Source: Eshraghiella sp964441705 (lineage in GTDB: Bacteria; Bacillota; Clostridia; Lachnospirales; Lachnospiraceae). From it: a stretch of 46,463 bases of DNA. The translations under genes were made by a program, and so were the position numbers. The notes below the pieces were generated by a model that saw nothing but the letters and a program-made list of their open reading frames with translations, was not told the origin of the DNA and did no database searches. Numbering within the stretch: position 1 is the stretch's first letter; each line of letters starts with the position of its first letter. The stretch lies in the NCBI GenBank assembly GCA_964441705.1, contig CAYTWF010000015.1:1-46463 (forward strand), given 5' to 3'. Below are positions 8,214-16,588 of the stretch, piece after piece.

Positions 8214-10604
8214 CTAGCTGATACTAAAATGTATTGTAACAGGCTCACAGCTGCCTGCCTTTATTGTAAGAGCTCCATTGCCGCTTTCGCCTGTGGTCCT
8301 GATATAGGTTCCACCCATTCCACCCTGGAGTGCAATACAGTCAGGACCAATGAGTTCTATCGGGCCTTCCGTTACAAAACTTACCGGGTCATTGCATATA
8401 CAAAGAATATTGCCGTTCTCATCCTTCATCTGAAGCCTTATGGCTGCCACATCATAGGTTGTATTCTCAGTTAATCCGGTGTGGTCTGCCTCTGCCTCAA
8501 GATGTGCCTTTGTCATTGGGCATCTGGTTACGCTCTTTACTACCCTTCCATTCTTCACTGCTTCAAACCTATAGGTTGTAGAGGTTCCTCCCCAGTCACC
8601 GATATAGCGGTTGTATAATCTGACTGCATCTCCTGCGTTCATGTGATACCGAAGTATCAGCCACAGGCCTGTCAGATATACTGACATTGGAAGATGTCCA
8701 AGTCCATACATTGCTGCTGCGTTAAGTGCCTTTTTAATTCCTTTTGTCTGCCCCCTTGGAAGCATTTTCTCCTCAAGTGCATTTCCAATGAAATCATTAA
8801 TAAGAATTGGACCATAGGCAAGATGGGTGTAGTCAGAATCCTTTTGTGTGTATTCTTTAATAAACCTGTCATTCTTATACATCCTTACGGCATCTGCATT
8901 AGTAATTATATAGGTAGCTCCTCTGTTACAGGCCGGGTGCTCTCCAATATCCATTGAGGAGCTTATCTCCAGCACTGGCTCTTTTTCCTGCTGACTGGAA
9001 TATACTGCTGCTGCCAGCTTGGGATTACGGAACATGTCCATAACTCCGTGATAGCATATTCTGTCCCCGCTTCCAAAGTCCTTATGGGTATTATAGTCAA
9101 ACATACACCAGCCAAAGCTTCCTGCTATATCCTCCTGGGCTGCCACTGCTTCAAGGACATTTGCATGTCTTATTGCATGCTCTCTTCTATGCTCCTCCCA
9201 GTCAAAGGTCTTGGTTGGATACATATGTCCGTTATACTCTGATACCAGATAGGCTTTGGAGCTGTCTGAGGTTACCCTGCGCTTAGGCTCACAGCCTTTT
9301 TTACTTCCATCATGCACGAAATCATTATAGGTATATACATCCTCCAGAAGATGGCTTTTTTTGCCTGCCCTGACACCGCCTGTCTGTCTTGAAGGGTCAA
9401 GCTCATGTGCTGCCTCATTGGTCCTTCTATAAAATTCATCATCATCCTGTGATTCGTTAATCCGCACTCCCCATAATATTATTGAGATGTGATTGCGATA
9501 CTGCCTTACCATATCCCGGACATTTTCTACTGCCTGATTCTTCCACGCCGCATCACCAATATGCTGCCATCCGGGAATCTCTGTAAATACCAGCAGTCCC
9601 AGCTCATCACACCTGTCCAGAAAATAATGGGACTGGGGATAATGTGAGGTTCTGACTGCATTGACTCCAAGCTCCTTTTTCAAAATATCGGCATCCAGCC
9701 TCTGCATTGATTCAGGCATTGCATACCCAACATACGGATAGCTCTGGTGTCTGTTAAGCCCTCTGATTCTCACCTTTTTATTATTAAGGTAAAAGCCGTC
9801 TGTACGAAACTCAGCCTTCCTAAAGCCGGTTCTAACAACCCTCTCGTCAACCACTACGCCATCCTTTATCAGCTCAGTTCTAATCTCATATAGAACAGGG
9901 TTATCTATATCCCATAATTCTATATTGTTAGCCTCATACTCAACAGTCATTTCACAACCCGTTGTCTTAGTACTGCCAAGCACAATATATTCGGAATCCG
10001 TAATTTTGCGCAGGCTCTGTCTGATAGTCAGGGCTTTGGAATAACAGCCAAGCTCAAGCTTTGTAATAAGCTCCGCCTTGTTGTCATATACAGAGGGGAT
10101 AATGCTTCTGACAAAAATATCCTCTATGTTCTCCTGATTGGCAACATCAATATATACGTCCCTGTATATACCTCCATAAGTCATATAATCAATTACATAT
10201 CCAAATGGCGGTACATTAACGTCTTCTTTGCTGTTAACCTTAACCGTAATAATATTAAGCTCTCCGCATTCTACCAGCTCCGATATATCGGTTGTAAATG
10301 CAGTGTATCCACAATGATGCTCATTAACCAGACTGCCATTAACATAAAGTTCACATTCATGTGCAACTCCCTCAAAGGTCAGTAAAAGCTTTTTCCCCTT
10401 CCATTCCTGGGGTATTCTAAGCTCTCTGCGATAGCCGCTTATCATCTGATAGATATGCTCATCAAAATAATGAAATGGTGTAACTGCCACTGTGTGAGGA
10501 ATTCTTATCCTTTCAAGCTTATCTTCATAATCTCGTTGTATTAACTCATCAGTATATTCAGCTGTAAAACCCCAGTTATCATTAATATATATTCTCTCTG
10601 CCAT
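8214..10604 (-). CDS. GH2 beta-galactosidase-type glycoside hydrolase
   Basis: This 796-residue enzyme has the GH2 order: sugar-binding jelly roll (about 1-155), immunoglobulin-like domain (about 160-265), a TIM barrel (about 265-545) and C-terminal beta domains. Expected catalytic residues are present: acid/base Glu384 in GVRINES and nucleophile Glu456 in YLVSEYNGH. RGLNRHQSYPYVG and NAVRTSHYP are classic barrel motifs. It has no signal peptide, so it acts on imported sugar. GH2 covers beta-galactosidases, beta-glucuronidases and beta-mannosidases; pairing with GH36 and a GPH symporter favours beta-galactosidase, but this is inference. It starts 18 nt after the TetR stop and ends 13 nt before the GT-B-like gene. 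Confidence 0.88.
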   Translation of the reverse strand: MAERIYINDNWGFTAEYTDELIQRDYEDKLERIRIPHTVAVTPFHYFDEHIYQMISGYRRELRIPQEWKGKKLLLTFEGVAHECELYVNGSLVNEHHCGYTAFTTDISELVECGELNIITVKVNSKEDVNVPPFGYVIDYMTYGGIYRDVYIDVANQENIEDIFVRSIIPSVYDNKAELITKLELGCYSKALTIRQSLRKITDSEYIVLGSTKTTGCEMTVEYEANNIELWDIDNPVLYEIRTELIKDGVVVDERVVRTGFRKAEFRTDGFYLNNKKVRIRGLNRHQSYPYVGYAMPESMQRLDADILKKELGVNAVRTSHYPQSHYFLDRCDELGLLVFTEIPGWQHIGDAAWKNQAVENVRDMVRQYRNHISIILWGVRINESQDDDEFYRRTNEAAHELDPSRQTGGVRAGKKSHLLEDVYTYNDFVHDGSKKGCEPKRRVTSDSSKAYLVSEYNGHMYPTKTFDWEEHRREHAIRHANVLEAVAAQEDIAGSFGWCMFDYNTHKDFGSGDRICYHGVMDMFRNPKLAAAVYSSQQEKEPVLEISSSMDIGEHPACNRGATYIITNADAVRMYKNDRFIKEYTQKDSDYTHLAYGPILINDFIGNALEEKMLPRGQTKGIKKALNAAAMYGLGHLPMSVYLTGLWLILRYHMNAGDAVRLYNRYIGDWGGTSTTYRFEAVKNGRVVKSVTRCPMTKAHLEAEADHTGLTENTTYDVAAIRLQMKDENGNILCICNDPVSFVTEGPIELIGPDCIALQGGMGGTYIRTTGESGNGALTIKAGSCEPVTIHFSIS

Positions 10605-10622
10605 AGCGTTTCCTTTCTCAGG

Positions 10623-11183
10623 TTATTTGACAACAATCCCGTCAACAAGTATTGATACGGTCTCCTCCAGCGCCTCCTTATAGGATATATTGTTCATTAC
10701 AAGAATATCCCTCTGGAAGAACTGTTCAAGTGTAGCCTCCATCATTGTCTTAAGTATTGGTATCTTAATATCTCTTATAACGCCTTCCTTTATACCAAGC
10801 TCTATAAGGGCAATTGTGGTCTCCCAGCCTGTTTCCAGTCTTTTCTCCACTTTCTTGTAGGTTCTTGGATACTTATCCTTAAGCAGATACAGCTGTCCAA
10901 AATCAATATCCTTGTAGCTGTCTGGCAGGACTCCAAGTATTGCCTTAATCTTCTCTACCGTAGAAAGTCCAAAATTCTTAAGTATATTCTGCTCGCTTTC
11001 CTTAATAGTATCAAAGCAGTAGTCAACCATCTCATAGATAAGGGAATCCTTGTCCTTAAACACTGTATATATTGTCTTCTTACTGATTCCAAGCTGCGAA
11101 GCAATATCATCCATTGTGAATTTTAATCCCTTTTCGTTAAATGCCTGCATTGTTCCTTCAAGGATGCTCTCTCTTAATTCCAC
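10623..11183 (-). CDS. TetR-family transcriptional regulator of the galactoside operon
   Basis: This 186-residue protein has an N-terminal TetR helix-turn-helix (about residues 5-50: FTMDDIASQLGISKKTIYTVFKDKDSLI) and a helical C-terminal ligand domain. I place the start at the GTG at 11183, since GGAGGTGG lies at the correct distance before it. The ATG at 11201 has no ribosome binding site and would place GGAGG inside the coding sequence. It is the first gene of the operon, and its upstream region holds two equal inverted repeats bracketing the promoter, so autoregulation together with the GH2-GT-GPH-GH36 genes is likely. TetR repressors bind as dimers and are released by a small ligand; the ligand is unknown. 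Confidence 0.88.
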   Translation of the reverse strand: MELRESILEGTMQAFNEKGLKFTMDDIASQLGISKKTIYTVFKDKDSLIYEMVDYCFDTIKESEQNILKNFGLSTVEKIKAILGVLPDSYKDIDFGQLYLLKDKYPRTYKKVEKRLETGWETTIALIELGIKEGVIRDIKIPILKTMMEATLEQFFQRDILVMNNISYKEALEETVSILVDGIVVK

Positions 11184-11204
11184 TTTTCCACCTCCGCTCA
11201 TTTT

Positions 11205-11291
11205 GGAAACTAATTTATCTGTTTCAGTTTCCTATATTGTAGCATTGTATAATGCGCAGTGCAAGAAACTATATTTACAAACTCAGTTTCC
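11205..11291 (-). promoter_or_regulatory. Operon promoter bracketed by twin TetR-type operators
   Basis: Operator 1 (11205-11232) is GGAAACT-N14-AGTTTCC with perfect 7-bp arms. Operator 2 (11264-11291) is AGAAACT-N14-AGTTTCC, the same geometry with one arm base changed. Between them lies a minus-strand promoter: TTGCAC (11259-11264), 17 nt, TACAAT (11236-11241). The -35 touches operator 2 and the -10 is 4 nt from operator 1. The two centres are 59 bp apart. This fits autorepression by the adjacent TetR protein. Confidence 0.75.
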
Positions 11292-11348
11292 TTTTTTTGT
11301 GCATATTGCACAAATATTTTTCTTTTGTCGAACTGTATATGCACAATT

Positions 11349-11389
11349 TTAAGCAAAAGAAAAGCATCTATCATTTTCTGATAGATGCT
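11349..11389 (-). terminator. Rho-independent terminator after the first hybrid kinase gene
   Basis: A perfect 11-bp stem AGCATCTATCA / TGATAGATGCT (11363-11373 and 11379-11389) with a 5-nt loop is followed on the minus strand by a T-rich run (TTTTCTTTTG). It lies 29 nt past the stop codon of the gene ending at 11419 and separates it from the TetR operon. Confidence 0.85.
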
Positions 11390-11418
11390 CACAAACAATT
11401 ATTTATTGAGAAGGGTTG

Positions 11419-14121
11419 CTAATCCTTAATAAGTGATGAAATCGCCCCAATGAGCAAATCCGGATTAATTGGTTTGGCAAGATGCATATCTATTCCCGCC
11501 TCCTGGGACTTTATTACGTCCTCTCCAAAGGCATTGGCCGTCATTGCAATTATTGGAATTGTGGCAGCATCCTCACGTCCAATTGACCTGATTATCTTAG
11601 TTGCAGACAACCCATCCATAACCGGCATTCTGATATCCATTACAATAGCGCTGTAATATCCAACCTCTGAGCTGGAAAAGAGTCTAACTGCCTCCTTGCC
11701 ATTAACAGCCTCATGAACAATCATTCCCTTGTTCTCTAAAAGCTTTCTTCCAATCTCACGATTAAGCTTCTGGTCATCAACAAGCAGAATTCTTCGGTCT
11801 GTAAGAATCACCTCATCTATAACACTCTTAGGGTTGCTTATAAGCCTGTTGTCGGACTTGCGCCGATATTCATATGGATAGTTAATAGTAAATGTAGTTC
11901 CTGCTCCAAGCTGACTTTCCACACTAATATCACCGCCCATTGCAGCAACAATCTCCTTAACAAGTGCAAGTCCCAGTCCTGTTCCGGCAGTAGTGTCTGA
12001 ATATGGATTGTGCTCCTGCTCAAATGGTGTAAACAGCTTTTCCATAAACTGCCTGCTCATTCCACAGCCGGTATCGCTTATTATTATTTTATCTACTGCC
12101 CTGATATCACTCTTGGACACATTAGTCATTTTAAGTATAACCGTTCCACCCTCAGGTGTAAATTTATATGCGTTGTTAAGAAGATTAATTAGCATCTGCC
12201 TTGTACGCAGCTCGTCCACATAGAATTCCAGATCATCATTAATTCCACTTGAAGGGTATATGAATCTGATTCCTTTTTTCTTCATCTGAGGTTCAATAAT
12301 ACTTATGCAGGAATCCAACAAATCATATACTGATACCCATTTTTTGTTAAGAAGGAACTTACCATTCTCAATACGGCTCATATCAAGAATATCGCTTAAC
12401 ATACCAAGCAGATAATCACTGGAGGAATCTATCTTGCGTATATATTCCTTAATCTCATTAATATCCTCAGATTCCTGTGCAAGCTTGGTAAGCCCAATAA
12501 TAGCATTCATTGGTGTTCTTATCTCATGGCTCATATTGGACAGGAAAAAGGGTTTGGCTTTTGTGGCTTTTTGTGCCATCTCAAGTGCAATCTCAAGCTG
12601 CTGCTGTTTTAACTCCTCCTCAGCAATTATATCTGTAACATCAGAACGTGACATAAGGCATATTCTATTGTCTCTGTCATACATTGCATAATGATTGTTC
12701 TTCACATGCATTGTTCCATCATCCGCAAGCTCCCTGTGTGTGAACTCATACACATCATTATACTTAAGCTGAGTGTCCAGGTTGGTTATTGAAGAAAGAG
12801 TCATAAATAAATCTCTGTCCTCCGGATAAACCTTTAATTCTGCATAGTCAGAATAATCTTTTGTATAATTCTCTACAGTTATCTCATGTGCATTAGCTTC
12901 ATTTCGATTATGAAGTATGGTAATCTGATTATTATCAAGCTCAATACTTCCAAATCTTTCAGAATCATAGTCAACAGCCGCCGACATAATCTCATCCGTA
13001 AGCTTCTTTCTATGAATATTGTAAATATATTCATAAATACATAAATCACCTGTGCTGTGGTCACTTATCAGCTCAATTATGGAATTAACCCATATATGTG
13101 AATTATCTGCAAGTCTAATCTGGTATTCAAGGCTTTCTGAGGTTCCTCCTGCATTATAATATGCCATAAGTCTTGAGGAATGGTGTACTCTTGAATAATT
13201 CTCTCTATCAGCACTGTCTGAAATAGTATTCTTCCATAGTTCAACTGCCTTATCATACCTGTCTGTTCTGGTCTTAATGCTTATCTCACTGCCAATTGTT
13301 TTCTGCTCAATAATACTGTTCTGTCTCAAATTAGCTATATAATACCCCATAAGCTTCTTATCATCTGCTTTGGCTGTACTGCTGTTAATTCTGTCTTCCT
13401 TTTCCTTAAGCTGAGTAACGTCATGAAGATACTCTACCATTACCGGTCTTCCGTTCCATGTAGTTCGTTCACATATACTGGAAATTACCTTTCCAATGTC
13501 CGGAACAAGTGTTTCTCTCCTCATGTTATTACTGCCACATCTTCCAATCATGCAATGGCTGCAGGGTGTTGATCTTCCAAACAATACCTCATAGCATCTT
13601 CTTCCGCCATACTCACATATATCTTTATTAACAATTGCAAATGCTGCTTCGTTGCAGTAATACAGCTCATAGGTTTTCTCGTCTACAATATGTATTCCAA
13701 GAGATGTGTGTCTAAGGGCGTGGGTATACAAATCAAACTGCTGTGACACCTTAGTATATATGGCAAGTATAAGAGTATGTCCATCCTCCGTTCCATAGGA
13801 TGAAAATACTCCATTAACCCATACATAGCCATCCTCCTTGCGTATTATTCTAAAAGAAATAGACGAGGACCTGTCATTAAGAGCTGCATCCACCACAGCT
13901 TCATATATTCTGTCCTTATCCTGATTATATACCAGTGCGAAAATATCCTCGCCAGACATTTTAAGGAATTCATCCTTGGTAACATACAGTACATCATCTA
14001 TCTTATTAGATACATATACAGGTATAATCCGCCCCCTGTTAATTATCTTATATATGGCAAGCCCACCATCGATATTATCAATGACAGACTCCATGCCACG
14101 CAGCTCCTCCTGGTTGTACAT
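11419..14121 (-). CDS. Hybrid sensor histidine kinase, multi-PAS with Cys motif, HisKA-HATPase-REC
   Basis: This 900-residue protein has no transmembrane segment. Domain order: PAS (about 10-125), a second PAS (about 128-245), two further PAS-like regions (about 270-385 and 390-510), dimerisation/phosphoacceptor helix with His532 in NMSHEIRTPMN, HATPase (about 575-745, DTGCGMS and GTGLGLALV), and a C-terminal receiver with phospho-acceptor Asp829 in AIVMDIRMP. The second PAS carries Cys176, Cys187, Cys190 and Cys195 in CYEVLFGRSTPCSHCMIGRC, a possible metal, haem or redox site. It has no Hpt domain, so phosphotransfer to a separate Hpt protein is expected. It lies 66 nt after a paralogous kinase gene and ends at a terminator. 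AGGAGGAG precedes its ATG. The signal sensed is unknown. Confidence 0.92.
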   Translation of the reverse strand: MYNQEELRGMESVIDNIDGGLAIYKIINRGRIIPVYVSNKIDDVLYVTKDEFLKMSGEDIFALVYNQDKDRIYEAVVDAALNDRSSSISFRIIRKEDGYVWVNGVFSSYGTEDGHTLILAIYTKVSQQFDLYTHALRHTSLGIHIVDEKTYELYYCNEAAFAIVNKDICEYGGRRCYEVLFGRSTPCSHCMIGRCGSNNMRRETLVPDIGKVISSICERTTWNGRPVMVEYLHDVTQLKEKEDRINSSTAKADDKKLMGYYIANLRQNSIIEQKTIGSEISIKTRTDRYDKAVELWKNTISDSADRENYSRVHHSSRLMAYYNAGGTSESLEYQIRLADNSHIWVNSIIELISDHSTGDLCIYEYIYNIHRKKLTDEIMSAAVDYDSERFGSIELDNNQITILHNRNEANAHEITVENYTKDYSDYAELKVYPEDRDLFMTLSSITNLDTQLKYNDVYEFTHRELADDGTMHVKNNHYAMYDRDNRICLMSRSDVTDIIAEEELKQQQLEIALEMAQKATKAKPFFLSNMSHEIRTPMNAIIGLTKLAQESEDINEIKEYIRKIDSSSDYLLGMLSDILDMSRIENGKFLLNKKWVSVYDLLDSCISIIEPQMKKKGIRFIYPSSGINDDLEFYVDELRTRQMLINLLNNAYKFTPEGGTVILKMTNVSKSDIRAVDKIIISDTGCGMSRQFMEKLFTPFEQEHNPYSDTTAGTGLGLALVKEIVAAMGGDISVESQLGAGTTFTINYPYEYRRKSDNRLISNPKSVIDEVILTDRRILLVDDQKLNREIGRKLLENKGMIVHEAVNGKEAVRLFSSSEVGYYSAIVMDIRMPVMDGLSATKIIRSIGREDAATIPIIAMTANAFGEDVIKSQEAGIDMHLAKPINPDLLIGAISSLIKD

Positions 14122-14167
14122 AAAAATTCTCCTCCTGCATTACCCTTATACAGTATAATATTATGTC

Positions 14168-14189
14168 AGGGACAACATTTTTTGCCCCT
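14168..14189 (-). other. Hairpin at the end of the second hybrid kinase gene
   Basis: AGGGGCAA and TTGTCCCT pair (one G-T wobble) around a 6-nt loop, beginning at the stop codon of the gene ending at 14188. No T-run follows on the minus strand, so it is at best a weak terminator or an RNA-processing/stability element in the gap between the two kinase genes. Confidence 0.4.
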
Positions 14190-16494
14190 AGCCTATGTAA
14201 TCCGAAAGCGTCTCATAAAGCTCTTTTGGATTAATTGGTTTGGACAGATGTGCATCCATACCTGCCTCTTTTGTAAGTCTTCTGTCCTCTTCAAAAGCAT
14301 TAGCCGTTGTGGCTATAATAGGTACAATTCTGGCATCCTCTCTGTCCAGTGCCCTTATGCGCTTTGCAGCTTCTATTCCATCCATCACAGGCATCCTGAT
14401 ATCCATAAGAACAGCATCAAAATATCCCTCACAGGATTCCATAAATTCCTCCACTGCCTCCTGACCATTGGACGCTGTAGTAACTATAACTCCCTGCTTG
14501 TTAAGGAGTCTGCATTCTATATCCAGATTAAGCTGCTGGTCTTCAACTGCAAGTATTCTTTTGCCGGCCAGATTAATCTGAATAGCAGGCCTTGCATGAC
14601 TTTTTCTTACTGACCTTTCATCTGCTATTCTCTGATGCAGCCTTAATGTGAATATCGAGCCCTCTCCAATAGCAGAGCTTACCTCTATACTTCCGCCCAT
14701 TATCCGAACCAGATTCTTAACAATGGCAAGTCCCAGTCCTGTACTGGAATTCTCAGAAGAGAAACGGTTATGCTCCTGTTCAAAAGGCTCAAATGCTTTT
14801 GACACAAATTCTTCGCTCATTCCACAGCCATGGTCTATAAACTGCATCTCAAAAGTAACACAGCCATTGTCTATTCCAAGCTCCCTGCAGCTCCATGTAA
14901 CAGTGGAACCGGGGTCAGAGAACTTAATTGCATTACTCAGGAAATTAATAAATACCTGTCTGGTTCTTATAATATCGCAATATACATATGGTGCATCTGT
15001 TCTGCCAAAATCCAACACAAGATTGATTTTCTTATTAGAAACAAGAGGTCGTAGAATCTCAACTACCTCTTGTATGAACTCTGTACTGTCCACAGCCTCC
15101 TCATGAAGCTCTATTCTGTCATGCTCAAGCTTATTCATATCAAGAATATCATTAATTAACCCTAACAGGTAGTCTGCCGATGTGTCTATTTTCTCGAAAT
15201 ACTCTCGACTGTTCTCATCTTCTGTCTCATCTGCCCCAAGCTTGGAAAGTCCCACTATTGCATTCATAGGTGTTCTAAGGTCATGGCTCATCCTTGAAAA
15301 GATTTCATTTCTGGCTCTTGCTGCCTCATCTGACTTTCTAAGTGCCTCAGTAAGTCTTTCATTAATCTCCTGCTGGCGCTTTACTGCCTCCGTATTATCT
15401 GTTCTGGCAAAAATAATGTATCTCTTATCTCCATTAGCATAGGTATAGGTACCTTTTTTATATCTTGGTCCGCGATTTTTCTCATTAACATAATAATATT
15501 CTATGTATCTGCCGTTCTCATCAAGTCTTTTTCTTACATAATCAAGGGTATTATAATGCAAAAATTCCTTCAAGTCATCTCCATAGTAATTATTCTTAAG
15601 ATAATCAACTATATACTGTCCTGCATCCCCTGTTTCAACAGGCTGATATTCACCACCGGTATATGTCTTGGCAGTATTCTTAAGGAGGTCTATAAGAATA
15701 ACATAATCATAATCATTATTAATTACCTGAGTAATTATATTACCCTTTATAAGACTTTCCTCTCTAAGCTTCTCTTCATTCGTAACCTCTCTTGTAATAA
15801 TAGACACATAATGTGGCAGCTCATCCCGAAGAAAATATGCTGTACTTTCCAACATAATGGATTCACTGCCTCTTCCATTAGTTCTATATCTTACACTTAT
15901 CTCCAACGGTCCATTACTGTCTGAGCTAATCTTCGTAAGGTGTTCCACTCCTAATTCATCAAGAAATCTGTCGATGTCCTCCTGATGAATTACATTCTGC
16001 GCAAGCTTTCGTATATGTGCATCATATATACCCTCTATCATGTCCTCAGCATCATCAAAATGCACACATTTGCACATAAGCGTCTTCATATTAACTTCAC
16101 AATAAGTAAGAATCGTGGAATTAATCGCACGATTCATTCTCTTGGTCATACCTTCATTGACTGACCTGTCATGTAATGGCATGTCAATCTGCTTTCTGAC
16201 CGTTATTATATAGGACGGAATACCTTCCCAGACAGTCTCAACTGCCTGGATAATGAACACCATTCCATAATCCTCTCTTATCACAAAGGAAGTCTTATCT
16301 TCCCTTCTAAGAGGGCAGGAAGCACACATGGAATTATTACCATGTGTCAAGTAACAGGCCTCACCATTCCTGTTTCTGCCAGTGTACTTTCTGGCCGTGT
16401 CATTTTCGTAGTACACCTCCATGGAGTCCCTGTCAATTATGTATATCCCCGTGTGTTTAAAAGAATTAATAAATGTTTCAAGTCCTTTATCCAT
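14188..16494 (-). CDS. Hybrid sensor histidine kinase, PAS with Cys motif, HisKA-HATPase-REC
   Basis: This 768-residue soluble protein is a paralogue of the kinase downstream. An N-terminal PAS (about 5-105) holds Cys47, Cys57 and Cys60 in ACYLTHGNNSMCASCPLR. A second PAS-like region (about 115-250) and a third (about 255-375) lead into the phosphoacceptor helix (His404 in RMSHDLRTPMN), the HATPase (DHGCGMSEE, STGLGLAIV) and a receiver with Asp698 in AVLMDIRMP. The kinase and receiver halves closely resemble those of the neighbour; the sensor halves differ in length and number of PAS regions. The CY...CxxC pattern in PAS is shared by both. The ATG follows GGAGG at about 10 nt. A separate Hpt and output regulator are needed to complete the relay. 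Confidence 0.92.
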   Translation of the reverse strand: MDKGLETFINSFKHTGIYIIDRDSMEVYYENDTARKYTGRNRNGEACYLTHGNNSMCASCPLRREDKTSFVIREDYGMVFIIQAVETVWEGIPSYIITVRKQIDMPLHDRSVNEGMTKRMNRAINSTILTYCEVNMKTLMCKCVHFDDAEDMIEGIYDAHIRKLAQNVIHQEDIDRFLDELGVEHLTKISSDSNGPLEISVRYRTNGRGSESIMLESTAYFLRDELPHYVSIITREVTNEEKLREESLIKGNIITQVINNDYDYVILIDLLKNTAKTYTGGEYQPVETGDAGQYIVDYLKNNYYGDDLKEFLHYNTLDYVRKRLDENGRYIEYYYVNEKNRGPRYKKGTYTYANGDKRYIIFARTDNTEAVKRQQEINERLTEALRKSDEAARARNEIFSRMSHDLRTPMNAIVGLSKLGADETEDENSREYFEKIDTSADYLLGLINDILDMNKLEHDRIELHEEAVDSTEFIQEVVEILRPLVSNKKINLVLDFGRTDAPYVYCDIIRTRQVFINFLSNAIKFSDPGSTVTWSCRELGIDNGCVTFEMQFIDHGCGMSEEFVSKAFEPFEQEHNRFSSENSSTGLGLAIVKNLVRIMGGSIEVSSAIGEGSIFTLRLHQRIADERSVRKSHARPAIQINLAGKRILAVEDQQLNLDIECRLLNKQGVIVTTASNGQEAVEEFMESCEGYFDAVLMDIRMPVMDGIEAAKRIRALDREDARIVPIIATTANAFEEDRRLTKEAGMDAHLSKPINPKELYETLSDYIG

Positions 16495-16533
16495 GTTGAT
16501 ATGTCCTCCATTTGGGATTGTTCAATTACTATC

Positions 16534-16562
16534 ATTTTACTCGCTCAAATGCAGATTTACAA
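16534..16562 (-). promoter_or_regulatory. Candidate promoter of the two-kinase operon
   Basis: On the minus strand TTGTAA (16557-16562) and TAAAAT (16534-16539) are 17 nt apart, about 40 nt before the kinase start codon. The match is moderate; the alternative TTGTTA further upstream pairs with a poorer -10. Confidence 0.45.
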
Positions 16563-16588
16563 TATAGATATTTATTTAACAAAACATT

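Noticed and set aside
11210..11398. Small minus-strand reading frame of 62 codons between the TetR gene and the first hybrid kinase gene
   Set aside because: It runs through the terminator, both operators and the promoter, and the product is not conserved-looking; it is regulatory DNA.
14122..14187. A separate promoter for the first hybrid kinase gene (TTGTCC...TGTATA)
   Set aside because: The hexamers match poorly and overlap the hairpin; read-through from the upstream kinase gene is at least as likely.
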